Below are positions 9,168 to 19,129 of a DNA stretch of 64,000 bases, one piece after another; position 1 is the stretch's first letter, and each line of letters starts with the position of its first letter. Both the position numbers and the translations under genes were made by a program. Under the pieces are notes generated by a model. It was given only the letters and a program-made list of their open reading frames with translations, was not told the origin of the DNA and ran no database searches. This stretch comes from a virus. The stretch covers positions 115,598-179,597 of IMG/VR virus record IMGVR_UViG_3300008262_000042, one strand, 5' to 3'.

Positions 9168-12100
9168 TGGAATTAGTTAATATTTTTTATAAAGGTGCTG
9201 GGGTTTCATATCAAGACTATAATACGTCAGACGATAATCTTGTAATATCTAACTATATATTCTCATCTTATGGCGCAGTTGATGATACGATAGAGTATGT
9301 AATATACGATGAAACTGGTCAGTTTTTAGATATTAATTATGATCTTAAGGATTATAAACCAGAGAGTGATAGCGTAAATCCTGTAACTAATACATATTCT
9401 TCTTTACAACTAGATCCAAAAAAGAATTTAAGTGATTTAGGATATGACAGAGGTCTATTAAACATACAATATAACTTCTTAAAGAATCTATTTAATTCAA
9501 GTTATCTAAACAACTACTGGATTAAAGAAATTTCTACGTCTAGAACAGAGTTAAAATTAGCTAGTCAAGTAATAAGTAATGATAGTATAGTTGACGGGTT
9601 TAATAACTTTCAAACTTATATCGCAAATAAAAACTATTTTGCGGACTTCTATCTAAATTTTGGTTTAAATAGATTAGTAATCGCAAATAATGTTGCTTTA
9701 TTTACCGAAGGAGAAGAGACATTCTTATTAGTAAAACTTTATGAACCTCTTCCAGTAGATTTTAATGTAAAAACAACTTTATGGATTGTTGATAAACTTG
9801 CAGAGTCTGTTAGTTTTGACGTAGATACACAAGTAGAAGCAGAAGAGGTAATATTAGAGAATAAACTTAGAGGACCTAATTTTAAAATTAAAGTATCTGA
9901 TAGAGTTGGTCAAACTACTCCATATTACACATATGATGCATTATTTTCTAGTACTGTATCATCATCTATGCAAAAGTTATCTAGCTATTATGATGATAAG
10001 GCTATAGCTATAAACGTAGATTACACTAATTTTTCTAATTTTATACATTTTTCTAGCGCTGTTGAAAGGCTAAATAACTTTGCATATAAATTAAGATTAA
10101 TAGAAGATTACCAAAGTGAATTAAACGAATCTCTAACGTTCACTAGTATGAGCGCTAATACGCTATCTTCGGTAACCCAATCAAATATATTGATTCAAAA
10201 TAATATAGATAATATCATTAAAAAATTCGATACTTACGAATACTATCTATACTATAGTTCAGAATCTTTTGCGTGGCCAAAAAGTACTAGTACTGTACCT
10301 TATAAGTTATATTCAGTGACTTCGTCTGAAGCTATATCTTGGTTAGGATCGGTAGACAGCATGCCAACCAACACTTCAGTGTCTATGTTGTATTCTGCTT
10401 CATTTTACGATGATACGAATAAAGATAAATTATCTAATGCTATTCCTCAATATCTTTTAGATGATCCAAATAATGCTCCATATGTCACATTTATTGATAT
10501 GGTTGCGCAACACTTCGATAATATTTGGTTATACTATAAAGACGTAAGCAATCGATATGATTCTAGTAACAACCCTAATACGGGAGTGTCTATGGATTTA
10601 GTTGCAGATTCATTAAGAGCATTAGGTATCAAATTATACACAAATACAAGTGTATCAGATAACCTATATTACACATTATTTGGAGTAAATCCTGATGGAT
10701 CTTTACTACCTCCTACAGGTTCTGAATTAATCAACTCTTATGTAACTTCTAGTATCGATACAATATCTTCTAATGATCTTGAAAAAGAAACATATAAGAG
10801 AATTTATCATAATTTACCGTATCTCTTAAAAACAAAAGGTACGCAAAGAGGAATAAAAGCTTTAATAGCTTGTTATGGTATTCCAGAAAGTATATTAAGC
10901 GTTAATGAATTTGGTGGTAATAATAGATATACTGGAAGCGGTATATATGAAATAAATGATGAAAAGATAAATGTAATAACAGCTAGCGCTCAAATACAAT
11001 CAAATCTTTTATATCCTACGACAACATTACAAAAATATAATACCGATTATAGATTAAATACTACTGATATTGAAGTTGGATTTTCTCCTTCTGACGCTAT
11101 TAATGCTAATTTTGTATCTTCATCTGGATTTGTTAGTCTTGATCAATTAATAGGAAATCCTGAATACCAAACACTTAGTACATATCCTGCTTTAGAGGAA
11201 GAAAAGAAATCTTATTTTAGTACTTACACATATCCTCATAGCATTTGGGAATACATGAGACTTGTTAAATATTACAATAACTCATTATTTAAAATGATTA
11301 AGGACTATGTACCAGCTAGATCAAATACATCTACTGGTATAATAATCAAAAGTCATATCCTAGAGCGTAATAAGTACGCTAGGCACGAACCAAGTATGAG
11401 CTTTGATAATAACCTATCAGAGTCAATAGATATGCTAACCATCAGCGCGGGTGACGCAATGGCGATATTTCAATCTACAGCGTGGTCTAATAATGTAATG
11501 ACTCCTTTAGGATTTGCCGCTTATAGTTCTTCACAAGATGTAGAAAAGTATAATGGAGAATTTAGTGGTAGCTTCATACAAGTAACTAATGGAGATGCTA
11601 TATCACAAACAGAATTATCAAAAAATTCTAGTGGATCTTCTCAAAATATACAAATTAACTATGGAGCTATTTATCAAAATGTTAGTTCATCTGTAAGATC
11701 AACTAGGTTTTTAGATTTAGACTACTCTTATGATCAATCGATGCCCGTTAATTTAGGATTGATAACGCAATCTATATCTCAATCGCAAGGTGATAACTAT
11801 AATACATACACTAATCTATATAATCCTTATGCTCAACTGCAAGATACTAATTATGCTAGCAGGGCATTTACAGAGCCTAGATACTATGGATCAAAGACTA
11901 TAAGTAAATTATATAATACTTATACAGGACCTGCAAGAAGTTCAATTGAAGAAACTGCATTTAGTTTTACAGAAACTAATCCTGGTGGTTTAGCGTGGTT
12001 TTATTTTGCAATACAGCCTACAACTTACTCTAATCCTAATATAATAGGATTATCGAATATTCAAGTATATTTAGGCGGATACGGACTAATTAATCCAAGC

Positions 12101-13597
12101 GATTATACATATTATCCTGATACAGGCACTATAATATTTACTCCAGGAGGATATTTTCCTCCTATACCAACATATATAAGAGTAACCTCTAATGTTGAAG
12201 TAGATACATCTTATACAGGAGATAAATCTTATGGTAAAACAGCAGCTATTGATAAAATAAAAAATAGTTTTGCGTATTTAAAAGATATATATACATCATC
12301 AATATACTTCCCTGGTAGAAGTAATGCACAAATTAAATACTTAATAGATAGCAATGAAAATGTATTAGATTTAACTAAAAGAAATTCTAATATCTTCGAT
12401 ATTCAAAACGTATTTAAGAGTGGTGAAAATTGTGATGTAGCATTATTTCAATATGATGAATTGAATCCTTATTCGCAAATATTAGCAAATAATTCAACAT
12501 TAAAAATATATGATGGAGGATTTAGATATTTGCCTATATTACATAATTTAGGCGGAAATATGACGTCTTCTAGCTTTAATTTTGATGATCCAATTACTGT
12601 AGAAACGCCTTACGTAGAACCCGGAGGGAATTACAATCCTAATGATCCTATTTGGAATGTCTCAAATTGGAGTTTACCTGTTAGATTTTATAATTCTTCA
12701 ACTCCATTTGAATATTTTGGTGCTGTAGTATACTATAATGCCACATGGCCTACAAATGTAACAGCTAGTGTAACTATTACTATGCCACCAATTACACCAG
12801 GTACTGCACCGACTTTAACTACAAACTTAGTTATAACAGCATCTAATTCAGTATATAGCGCAACTAATACCTCTAATGCTATATTTACAGTCACTGCAAA
12901 TCCTGGTAGATATAGCACATCTTCTATGTATATATCAATATTGCAGCCAACTGGTTCTGGCATAGTCGCAAGTTCTGGATCTAGTATATCATATACATCA
13001 CAAACTAGTACTACACAAACTTGTTTATATTATAGCACTTCATCAAATCAAATAGTTATAAAGCTATCTGATTATGATAATCAACTTTCTACAGAAGACA
13101 TTTATACTAATAATCAACCAATATTTGATTCTAATAGCGATTCTACTTGGAAAACATCAAATTTAGTCGGATTAGAGGGAAATTTAGAAAGAGTAGTATA
13201 CCCGTTCAATCTACAACCAGGAGATAAAATTTCACTATATAATAGCGCGTCTTTAGGATGGAGTGATAAATTTGAATTAACTGTAAAATCTATAGGTTTT
13301 GCAGGTATACCAACTTCTGCCTCGTCTAGATTAGTTGTAGATTTATTAGAAACCCCAGGTTTAAATTTATTTACACAATCAGCATCTCCAGATAGTACGA
13401 CATTAGCAAATTTTAAAGCTTGTAAATACGTAATATGGAAAAGAGTGCCAGACGAAACTAATATTGTTTTAAAATATAATCCAAAAAATTCTACTTTAGT
13501 AGAAGAAGGTTTACTATATCCTCAATATATTGATCAAGATCTAAGAATAAAATCAGGGGATATTATTAAGTCATTAAAATCTCAAAACTTAATATAG
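9167..13597 (+). CDS. Giant baseplate/tail protein, gp7/P2-I-like
   Basis: 1476 residues. Residues about 545-585 contain LPYLLKTKGTQRGIKALIACYGIP, a block I associate with P2 gpI / gp7-type wedge proteins of marine T4-like phages. The N-terminal 300 residues are beta-rich; after residue 700 the sequence is Ser/Thr/Asn/Tyr-rich and beta, like fibre or decoration domains. The fusion of an I-like core with long fibre-like extensions suggests it joins wedge and receptor-binding parts. T4 gp7 is 1032 aa. Confidence 0.65.
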   Translation: MELVNIFYKGAGVSYQDYNTSDDNLVISNYIFSSYGAVDDTIEYVIYDETGQFLDINYDLKDYKPESDSVNPVTNTYSSLQLDPKKNLSDLGYDRGLLNIQYNFLKNLFNSSYLNNYWIKEISTSRTELKLASQVISNDSIVDGFNNFQTYIANKNYFADFYLNFGLNRLVIANNVALFTEGEETFLLVKLYEPLPVDFNVKTTLWIVDKLAESVSFDVDTQVEAEEVILENKLRGPNFKIKVSDRVGQTTPYYTYDALFSSTVSSSMQKLSSYYDDKAIAINVDYTNFSNFIHFSSAVERLNNFAYKLRLIEDYQSELNESLTFTSMSANTLSSVTQSNILIQNNIDNIIKKFDTYEYYLYYSSESFAWPKSTSTVPYKLYSVTSSEAISWLGSVDSMPTNTSVSMLYSASFYDDTNKDKLSNAIPQYLLDDPNNAPYVTFIDMVAQHFDNIWLYYKDVSNRYDSSNNPNTGVSMDLVADSLRALGIKLYTNTSVSDNLYYTLFGVNPDGSLLPPTGSELINSYVTSSIDTISSNDLEKETYKRIYHNLPYLLKTKGTQRGIKALIACYGIPESILSVNEFGGNNRYTGSGIYEINDEKINVITASAQIQSNLLYPTTTLQKYNTDYRLNTTDIEVGFSPSDAINANFVSSSGFVSLDQLIGNPEYQTLSTYPALEEEKKSYFSTYTYPHSIWEYMRLVKYYNNSLFKMIKDYVPARSNTSTGIIIKSHILERNKYARHEPSMSFDNNLSESIDMLTISAGDAMAIFQSTAWSNNVMTPLGFAAYSSSQDVEKYNGEFSGSFIQVTNGDAISQTELSKNSSGSSQNIQINYGAIYQNVSSSVRSTRFLDLDYSYDQSMPVNLGLITQSISQSQGDNYNTYTNLYNPYAQLQDTNYASRAFTEPRYYGSKTISKLYNTYTGPARSSIEETAFSFTETNPGGLAWFYFAIQPTTYSNPNIIGLSNIQVYLGGYGLINPSDYTYYPDTGTIIFTPGGYFPPIPTYIRVTSNVEVDTSYTGDKSYGKTAAIDKIKNSFAYLKDIYTSSIYFPGRSNAQIKYLIDSNENVLDLTKRNSNIFDIQNVFKSGENCDVALFQYDELNPYSQILANNSTLKIYDGGFRYLPILHNLGGNMTSSSFNFDDPITVETPYVEPGGNYNPNDPIWNVSNWSLPVRFYNSSTPFEYFGAVVYYNATWPTNVTASVTITMPPITPGTAPTLTTNLVITASNSVYSATNTSNAIFTVTANPGRYSTSSMYISILQPTGSGIVASSGSSISYTSQTSTTQTCLYYSTSSNQIVIKLSDYDNQLSTEDIYTNNQPIFDSNSDSTWKTSNLVGLEGNLERVVYPFNLQPGDKISLYNSASLGWSDKFELTVKSIGFAGIPTSASSRLVVDLLETPGLNLFTQSASPDSTTLANFKACKYVIWKRVPDETNIVLKYNPKNSTLVEEGLLYPQYIDQDLRIKSGDIIKSLKSQNLI

Positions 13598-13640
13598 TTT
13601 ATCTACCAATAATAAAAATAGTTATGAGAAACAGAAAAAT

Positions 13641-13657
13641 ATTATATTTATATTTAA
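13641..13657 (+). promoter_or_regulatory. Late promoter-like element
   Basis: Within the 73-bp gap before 13671: ATTATATTTATATTTAA, then an A-rich leader (GAAAAATAAAACATG). Likely a separate promoter for the three fibre-type genes that follow. Confidence 0.4.
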
Positions 13658-13670
13658 AGAAAAATAAAAC

Positions 13671-14330
13671 ATGTCTTATTTAAGTCAAACTTCAGTAGTA
13701 GTAGACGCAATACTTACTAAAAAAGGTAGAGAGCTTCTTTCAAGAAACGATGGCTCTTTTAGAATAACTCAATTCTCATTATCTGATGACGAAGTAGATT
13801 ATACATTATATAATCCTACACATCCATCAGGATCTGCTTTCTATGGCGAAGCTATTGAAGCTATGCCAGTTTTGCAAGCGTTTCCTAATGATAATGAAAT
13901 TATGAAGTATAAGCTAATTACTCTACCAAGAGGCACAGCAAAAATACCTGTGATTAGCATACCATACAATACAATACAACTTAAACAGGGTGCGTCGCTT
14001 TCTATAACTCCTCAAACTTTAAATTACCTAAGTGCTACTACACAATTTGAACCATCTGGTTACATCGTTACTATAGGTGATGTTAGAACTATGAGTTCAT
14101 TTACTGGAGTTGGTATAAATACAGCTGAAGCGACTGCTTTAAATGCTACTACAACTATAGGAACTAATGTTAGTAAGACCGTAATAGGAACTACTATAAA
14201 TCTAACAGCAACTACTGTTAATACATTATTCGGATCACAAACAATCTTATATACTACTTTAATCATCACAGGAAGAGACTCAGGTGCTAGAATATCTATT
14301 CCAGTTCAAATAACAAAAGTTAATTCATAA
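13671..14330 (+). CDS. Virion structural protein
   Basis: 219 residues. N-terminus SYLSQTSVVVDAILTKKGRE followed by FRITQFSLSDDEVDYTLYNP is a block I recall from structural proteins of Bacteroidota and marine T4-like phages. The C-terminal half is Thr-rich beta. It is the first gene of a three-gene tail-fibre or decoration group; precise role unknown. Confidence 0.6.
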   Translation: MSYLSQTSVVVDAILTKKGRELLSRNDGSFRITQFSLSDDEVDYTLYNPTHPSGSAFYGEAIEAMPVLQAFPNDNEIMKYKLITLPRGTAKIPVISIPYNTIQLKQGASLSITPQTLNYLSATTQFEPSGYIVTIGDVRTMSSFTGVGINTAEATALNATTTIGTNVSKTVIGTTINLTATTVNTLFGSQTILYTTLIITGRDSGARISIPVQITKVNS

Positions 14331-14348
14331 TAAACTTCATTTTAAAAT

Positions 14349-15380
14349 ATGTCATTTACAACATTAGCTGCAACAGATTTTGTAGTATCCGCGGATTCAG
14401 TAACTGCTCCAGCATGGAGTGGTAATGTTCCTACACTAAATACATTTTATACCGCTTCTACTGGAGTTTCTAGTAGTTTTTATAGAGATGTATATAACTT
14501 AGATCCTTCTAGTATTAATTCTGCTATTCAATTTTCAATAGCTTATGGTAGAAGCGACGGATCAGGTTCTGCTCCTATAAACTCTCTTATTCCTGGAAAC
14601 ACTCCAACAAGAATTAACTTTGGACAATTTAGAAATTTAGTATTTGGAGATGCAGAATCTAGCTTTAACTTTGGAGATGGAAATCCATCATCATATGATC
14701 TAATTGCAATATCAGTTGATAGAAGCCGATATAAAGAGAGCTTAATGCCAGGTACATTCAACTTAGCGTTATCTAGCTCAGCAGGTAAGATTCACTTAAC
14801 TGACAACTCTATAGATGCTACAACTATTAATTATCTAGATTGTGGAAGAGTATTTAACGTAGTTTCTGGCTCTAATGGTAGTTCTGCTACTGTTACTGCA
14901 CCTTTAGGATCTAGTACAAAAGGGTATACAGTATCTGGTTCTTATGGACTATTCTTACCTGATATCGGCACAATCATATTGAATCCAAGAGCATTAGCAT
15001 TACCATTCGCTTCAGGAGGATTAGCGATTCCTTTCTATTCAGGTAGTAATGCTAACCAAAACTTAGCTAATAATGATTTAATTTACTCTGCAATATCTTC
15101 AGGATTAGGTTTCCAATTACAATCTCAAGAGACAATATCATCTAATTATATATTTGTTAGAGTTAGAAATAGTGATTATAACTATACGACTAATCCATCA
15201 TTTATAACAGGATCTGGAGAGATGGTATACACTAATTTCATTAACAGTCCACAAACATATCCTACAACTGTAGGTTTATATAACGATAATAACGACCTTT
15301 TAGCAGTTGCAAAACTTTCTAAACCGTTAACTAAAGACTTTACAAAGGAAATGTTGATTAGAGTCAAATTAGATTGGTAA
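14349..15380 (+). CDS. Virion structural protein, paralogue of the next gene
   Basis: 343 residues, beta-rich. The C-terminal 70 residues (YNYTTNPSF… then YPTTVGLYNDNNDLLAVAKL, ending RVKLDW) match the end of the protein at 15382 almost position for position. The shared C-terminal domain suggests a common attachment module on the baseplate or fibre. Separated from it by a single base. Confidence 0.6.
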   Translation: MSFTTLAATDFVVSADSVTAPAWSGNVPTLNTFYTASTGVSSSFYRDVYNLDPSSINSAIQFSIAYGRSDGSGSAPINSLIPGNTPTRINFGQFRNLVFGDAESSFNFGDGNPSSYDLIAISVDRSRYKESLMPGTFNLALSSSAGKIHLTDNSIDATTINYLDCGRVFNVVSGSNGSSATVTAPLGSSTKGYTVSGSYGLFLPDIGTIILNPRALALPFASGGLAIPFYSGSNANQNLANNDLIYSAISSGLGFQLQSQETISSNYIFVRVRNSDYNYTTNPSFITGSGEMVYTNFINSPQTYPTTVGLYNDNNDLLAVAKLSKPLTKDFTKEMLIRVKLDW

Positions 15381-15381
15381 T

Positions 15382-16224
15382 ATGAGCATATGCAAAAATA
15401 GTATATTTACATCTGATGTATCTACTGTTCCAATAAAGGTAAAATATTCGCAATCTTTGTTCGCTTTTGATCCTACTTATAATGCGCATGTGTTATCAGG
15501 GTCAAATGGAAGCGTTACAAATAGCGGATCTTTAACCTATTCGACCTTATTATATAGAATGATACGTCAAATGTATTATATGAACTACTTATCAGGCTCT
15601 TTATTAGGTTCTGGAAGTGGTTGGGATTCTTCTTTGCAATCTACAGCAGCATCAGGCACTTTGGATGATGATTATAGATATTTTCCAACAGAATCTAACG
15701 CAAATATTCAAGTTTTATATATGCCAAGAGATCTTGTAGGCGAACAAATATCTCCAAGTAGCTTAAGAATTTCTCACTCCTACTCAAACTTGCATGTAAT
15801 AGACGATGGAAATGGAAATTTAGTAAAAGTTAGTGGAAGTGAAAGAGTTGGCAACGTTATATATTCGCAGGGCGTTGTAATATTTACTAAAACAGGATCA
15901 GCTTTAATGATTGAATCGCCTAATCCTGAAGGTATAGATAATCCATTAGTAACATTTCAAGCTGAGAGTACTATATATGAGAACTCTGTTAGATGTAGAG
16001 TATCTGAAAATGACTTTAATTATACTTTAAACCCAAGCGCGAACAAAGCAGGCAGTACAGGATCATATATAGATGCTGTAACAGGTTCAGATTTTAGACC
16101 TTATGCGACTACAGTAGGACTTTATAATTCAGCAGATGAACTTCTTGTTGTTGGAAAACTCTCTACTCCATACCCTATTCCATCAAATACAGATTTAACT
16201 TTTATAATTCGTTGGGATAGTTAG
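15382..16224 (+). CDS. Virion structural protein, paralogue of the previous gene
   Basis: 280 residues. C-terminal block FNYTLNPSANKAG … ATTVGLYNSADELLVVGKLS … FIIRWDS is homologous to the end of the 14349 product; the N-terminal halves differ. This looks like duplication followed by exchange of the exposed part, common in receptor-binding regions. Confidence 0.6.
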   Translation: MSICKNSIFTSDVSTVPIKVKYSQSLFAFDPTYNAHVLSGSNGSVTNSGSLTYSTLLYRMIRQMYYMNYLSGSLLGSGSGWDSSLQSTAASGTLDDDYRYFPTESNANIQVLYMPRDLVGEQISPSSLRISHSYSNLHVIDDGNGNLVKVSGSERVGNVIYSQGVVIFTKTGSALMIESPNPEGIDNPLVTFQAESTIYENSVRCRVSENDFNYTLNPSANKAGSTGSYIDAVTGSDFRPYATTVGLYNSADELLVVGKLSTPYPIPSNTDLTFIIRWDS

Positions 16225-16239
16225 ATATTTATTTAAAGA
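16223..16239 (+). promoter_or_regulatory. Late promoter-like element
   Basis: AGATATTTATTTAAAGA overlaps the preceding stop and lies 3 bp before the ATG at 16242. Same core as the elements at 1349 and 16669. Confidence 0.45.
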
Positions 16240-16241
16240 TT

Positions 16242-16670
16242 ATGATTAATTTAATAAATATACTTAAGAGTGTTCTATTAGAATACACGCCAAGCGATCC
16301 ATCTAATATAGATAAAGCAATAAATGATATAAGTAGTTTAGGTTATAGAAATCCTTTAAATCCTAGTGAAATTGTAATAGACGATAAAGTAATAATTGAA
16401 GTTTCAAATTGGGATAAAAGACTTTGGATAAGTAGTTTAAAATCAATAGAAAAAAAAGAGGGCAATGCTACTAAAGTTATGACTACTATTTGTAAGATAG
16501 CAGATAAACATAATGTAACTATAGCGCTAGATCCTGTACCTTATGGAAAAGATAAAAATAAGCTAAATTATAAGCAATTAGTTAATTTTTATAAAAAATT
16601 TGGTTTTAAATTTGAAGAAGGGGAAGAGGGTTTTGGCGATATGGAAAGAGTTGCTAATCAAAATAGCTAG
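16242..16670 (+). CDS. GNAT-like acetyltransferase-fold protein with possible capsid-targeting N-terminus
   Basis: 142 residues. The C-terminal part LNYKQLVNFYKKFGFKFEEG is the typical GNAT beta5-alpha4 ending (ligand-side helix plus YKKFGF). The N-terminus INLINILKSVLLEYTPSD is a short amphipathic helix ending LLE, like the helix-plus-LxE starts of the proteins at 17160, 17779 and 22256. Its own late promoter suggests a virion or late protein. Substrate unknown. Confidence 0.5.
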   Translation: MINLINILKSVLLEYTPSDPSNIDKAINDISSLGYRNPLNPSEIVIDDKVIIEVSNWDKRLWISSLKSIEKKEGNATKVMTTICKIADKHNVTIALDPVPYGKDKNKLNYKQLVNFYKKFGFKFEEGEEGFGDMERVANQNS

Positions 16671-16684
16671 ATATTTATATAAAA
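16669..16684 (+). promoter_or_regulatory. Late promoter-like element
   Basis: AGATATTTATATAAAA directly after the stop at 16670 and 8 bp before the ATG at 16693. It supports choosing 16693 rather than an upstream in-frame ATG at 16600 as the start of the next gene. Confidence 0.45.
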
Positions 16685-16692
16685 ACAAGTAT

Positions 16693-17148
16693 ATGTCAAA
16701 TTGGTTATATGAAGGGAAAGAGATAGTAACTATTTCAGAATTTCCAGAAGGTTGTGTAGGTTTTGTATATATGATTACAAACACTACTAACGGAAAGTTT
16801 TACATCGGAAAGAAGACACTCCACAACACACTTACTAAGAAGCTTACTAAAAAAGAAACTGAAAGCTGGGACAAACCAGGTAGAATTCCAAAGAAAAAGA
16901 AAGAGAAGAAAGAGAGTAATTGGATTGACTACAATGGAAGTAATAAAGCACTACAAGAAGACATAAAGCTATTAGGTATTCAACATTTTCACAGAGAGAT
17001 ATTAGAATTCTGCTTTAATAAGAAACAATGTACTTATTACGAAGAGCAGTGGCAACACAAATTAAGAGTGTTGCATGTTGATTCATATAACGATACTATC
17101 GCTGGAAGATACTATAGACGCGATGTAAAAGTTGATCCTGAATTATAA
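16693..17148 (+). CDS. GIY-YIG endonuclease (DenA/endonuclease II-like)
   Basis: 151 residues from the start set by the promoter element. GIY-YIG core near the N-terminus: GFVYMITNTTNGKFYIGKKT. Then WIDYNGSNKALQEDIKLLG, FHREILEFCF and YYEEQWQH supply the conserved Arg and Glu region, ending NDTIAGRYYRRD. This pattern is like T4 endonuclease II (DenA) and its relatives rather than the intron-encoded type. Probable role: cleavage of host DNA or of unmodified DNA. Converges with 17160 on the other strand, 12 bp apart. Confidence 0.7.
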   Translation: MSNWLYEGKEIVTISEFPEGCVGFVYMITNTTNGKFYIGKKTLHNTLTKKLTKKETESWDKPGRIPKKKKEKKESNWIDYNGSNKALQEDIKLLGIQHFHREILEFCFNKKQCTYYEEQWQHKLRVLHVDSYNDTIAGRYYRRDVKVDPEL

Positions 17149-17159
17149 TAAATATTGAA

Positions 17160-17548
17160 TTAGTCCATTTTAGACCCTTGAGGATAGATATTAGCTCTAG
17201 GATCTTGTGATTTTGGTGTGATGTCGCCTTTACCAGTCATAAGGCTATATGTTCCAAAAGTCTCTAATCCGCTATTAAATGATATAAATTTTGGATAAAC
17301 TGTTGTAGCATTTCCAAACTTATAAGCTTCTAGATCTTGGTTAACTAATTTACCACTACTTCTAACAGCATCCATAAATTCTTCAGGAGTTACTATATTA
17401 GCATCTACTCCTAGTTTATCTAGGTCTTGTTTAATGTAAGATCGTCCACTAGATATATCACTTAGCCACTGATTAAATGATGTTTCGGCTTCTGTAAGTA
17501 TGCCTGCTAATTTTTGTAATCTTTTCGCTTCGTTAATTATCTGCTTCA
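17160..17548 (-). CDS. Small late protein with RLQKLAGILTEA N-terminus (possible internal capsid protein)
   Basis: 128 residues from the ATG at 17548 (a longer frame exists, but an ATATTTATA promoter lies between). The N-terminus MKQIINEAKRLQKLAGILTEA is an amphipathic helix ending in L-T-E, matching the T4 prohead-protease rule (L/I)-x-E after a capsid-targeting helix. The rest is soluble and unassigned. I infer delivery into the prohead; no enzymatic motif seen. Confidence 0.55.
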
Positions 17549-17562
17549 TTTTATTGTTTTTA

Positions 17563-17577
17563 TGTATAAATATGTAA
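17563..17577 (-). promoter_or_regulatory. Late promoter-like element (minus strand)
   Basis: On the minus strand TTACATATTTATACA, 14 nt before the ATG at 17548. Same core as plus-strand late elements. Confidence 0.4.
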
Positions 17578-17609
17578 TAAATGCTTATAGTATGGCAATA
17601 TATAGATCT

Positions 17610-17765
17610 TTCCCAAAAGCGCACCCGAGCTCATCCTCAGAGTCTAATTAAAGGGATAATATAACATATAGGCCATAAAAAAGAGCTCTGGTGAGCTCCT
17701 GGTGTGTCTTGGGCGTATTGGTTATCAATGAGTTATAACTGATTGACTATCAATTAAATATGCAG
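17610..17765 (-). promoter_or_regulatory. Control module M1: operator palindromes, GAGCTC terminator, promoter
   Basis: In minus-strand order: two ATTG-N5-CAAT palindromes (ATTGATAGTCAAT and ATTGATAACCAAT, plus-strand 17718-17755), then a GAGCTC-ACCA-GAGCTC hairpin followed by TTTTTT (17677-17700), then an AT-rich promoter-like stretch and a second GAGCTC. First of six related modules; here it separates 17779 from 17160. Confidence 0.5.
17677..17700 (-). terminator. Rho-independent terminator with GAGCTC stem
   Basis: Minus strand AGGAGCTC-ACCA-GAGCTCTTTTTT: 6-bp self-complementary stem, 4-nt loop, then a U tract. It would end transcription coming from the 17779-22113 genes. Confidence 0.6.
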
Positions 17766-17778
17766 TATACTATTACAA

Positions 17779-18087
17779 TTACTTTACTGTAAGCGAATTC
17801 GCTGCTTGTTCTAAATGTTTAATGCAATCTTCTTTTGTTGCAAAAGGTTTTTCAGTTTTATATAAAGTATCTCCATAAGATTCACTAAAAGATGGCCGAC
17901 TTCTAAATCCAGCTGCTGGCAAATCACTAGACACATACTTTTTTAAATATCCAGTAAATCCGCGTTTAGTTGGTACTATAATACCAGCGATTTTAAAAGC
18001 TGATTTATTTAAAATCATAACTTCTTTTACAAAAATATTTTCACTATCTGTATCATTTTCTATCAATAAATCTGTTAAATTAATCAT
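17779..18087 (-). CDS. Small late protein with LLIE N-terminus
   Basis: 102 residues from the ATG at 18087. An upstream in-frame ATG (18117) is rejected because GATATTTATGTAAAA, the late promoter core, lies between. N-terminus MINLTDLLIENDTDSEN: short helix ending L-I-E, a possible capsid-targeting peptide. The body contains GFRSRPSFSESYGDTLYKTE and a C-terminal helix; no known family. Confidence 0.5.
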   Translation of the reverse strand: MINLTDLLIENDTDSENIFVKEVMILNKSAFKIAGIIVPTKRGFTGYLKKYVSSDLPAAGFRSRPSFSESYGDTLYKTEKPFATKEDCIKHLEQAANSLTVK

Positions 18088-18100
18088 ACTATTATCTTTT

Positions 18101-18114
18101 ACATAAATATCAAG
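18101..18114 (-). promoter_or_regulatory. Late promoter-like element (minus strand)
   Basis: Minus strand CTTGATATTTATGT, 13 nt before the ATG at 18087. It decides that start. Confidence 0.45.
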
Positions 18115-18133
18115 CATTTTAGTAAAGATAGTA

Positions 18134-19129
18134 TTAATACATCAAACTACTATCTTTTATGTCTTGTAAAAACTTAGGATTATTACCTAAATTGAAACTA
18201 TCATTAAATATCCATGTGTAAGGAATGTTTTTAGTAGGTCGTTTTTGTCCATGAGATATAGCTATGTGCTTCCAAAAAAAGCACGTTTTATCTTCTACGT
18301 TTAAATACTTCTGTTCTTTCATAGGATTATTAGGATGCTCTACTAAAATTTGCATCTGTCTTACCCACTCTTCTGCTTGTTTATTTTCAGGTATAAAATC
18401 GCCTAATTCATTTATAGTATATTTAACTTTACCATTTAAGTTCTGTCCACCAAATATTTGATGTAGCCCATCGAAATGTCCAGTTCCTCCAAATAGTATA
18501 GATTCTGGGTCTACTAAATGAGGATATGACATTGCAATGTATCTTGCTGTATTTTTACATGGATATAATGGACTTCTAAAATTTTGATGTTCTTTAAAAT
18601 ATGACTCAAGGAATTTAGCAAATTGCATCATAGTCATTTTAGGTCGTATACCGCTTTCAATCTCATCTAATACATAGAATAAATCATCCGCAGCTTTCTT
18701 AGGTCCTGTGAGAATCCACTCTTTTACATTTGTGCCCTTAGGATAATATATTTGAAATAGATCATTACGAGCATGCCTATTTTCTTTAAAGTGTTCTTTA
18801 GTGGCTTGTATGCCTTCATTATATAATTTAGTGAATGTACCCCAATGTTCATTTGTAAAACTAAAGACTAAAGTTAAAAATAATCTAGCACGGTTATCAG
18901 TAACATTTTGCATCCACTCGCAATATGGATGTTCATGCCAATGTAAACGATGTGAGAAGATCTGGTATTCTGATTTTAGTAAATCATCTTGTCTATCGTC
19001 GAATTTATGACAGAACTCAAAAAACTTATCTAAGCGTTGATCTAAAGTCCAATCCTTCATCCAACTATCTATAGGCTTCTTTCCCTTAAAAAGTACTTCA
19101 CATGTATTTTGATATATTATATTGCTCAT
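18134..19129 (-). CDS. Conserved phage protein of a possible DNA-modification cluster
   Basis: 331 residues, soluble, rich in aromatic residues and His (HRLHWHEHPYCEWM, GGTGHFDGLHQIFGGQNLNG, FFWKHIAISHGQKRP). It overlaps the nuclease-like gene 19126 by 4 bp (ATGA). It reminds me of thymine-hypermodification proteins (aGPT-PPlase/amino-acid:DNA-transferase class) that travel in such clusters, but I cannot name a catalytic motif with certainty. Unassigned with that hypothesis. Confidence 0.5.
   Translation of the reverse strand: MSNIIYQNTCEVLFKGKKPIDSWMKDWTLDQRLDKFFEFCHKFDDRQDDLLKSEYQIFSHRLHWHEHPYCEWMQNVTDNRARLFLTLVFSFTNEHWGTFTKLYNEGIQATKEHFKENRHARNDLFQIYYPKGTNVKEWILTGPKKAADDLFYVLDEIESGIRPKMTMMQFAKFLESYFKEHQNFRSPLYPCKNTARYIAMSYPHLVDPESILFGGTGHFDGLHQIFGGQNLNGKVKYTINELGDFIPENKQAEEWVRQMQILVEHPNNPMKEQKYLNVEDKTCFFWKHIAISHGQKRPTKNIPYTWIFNDSFNLGNNPKFLQDIKDSSLMY

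Noticed and set aside
9167-13597. Minus-strand frames inside the large structural genes
   Set aside because: Shadow frames within well-supported plus-strand genes, with no leaders or domains.
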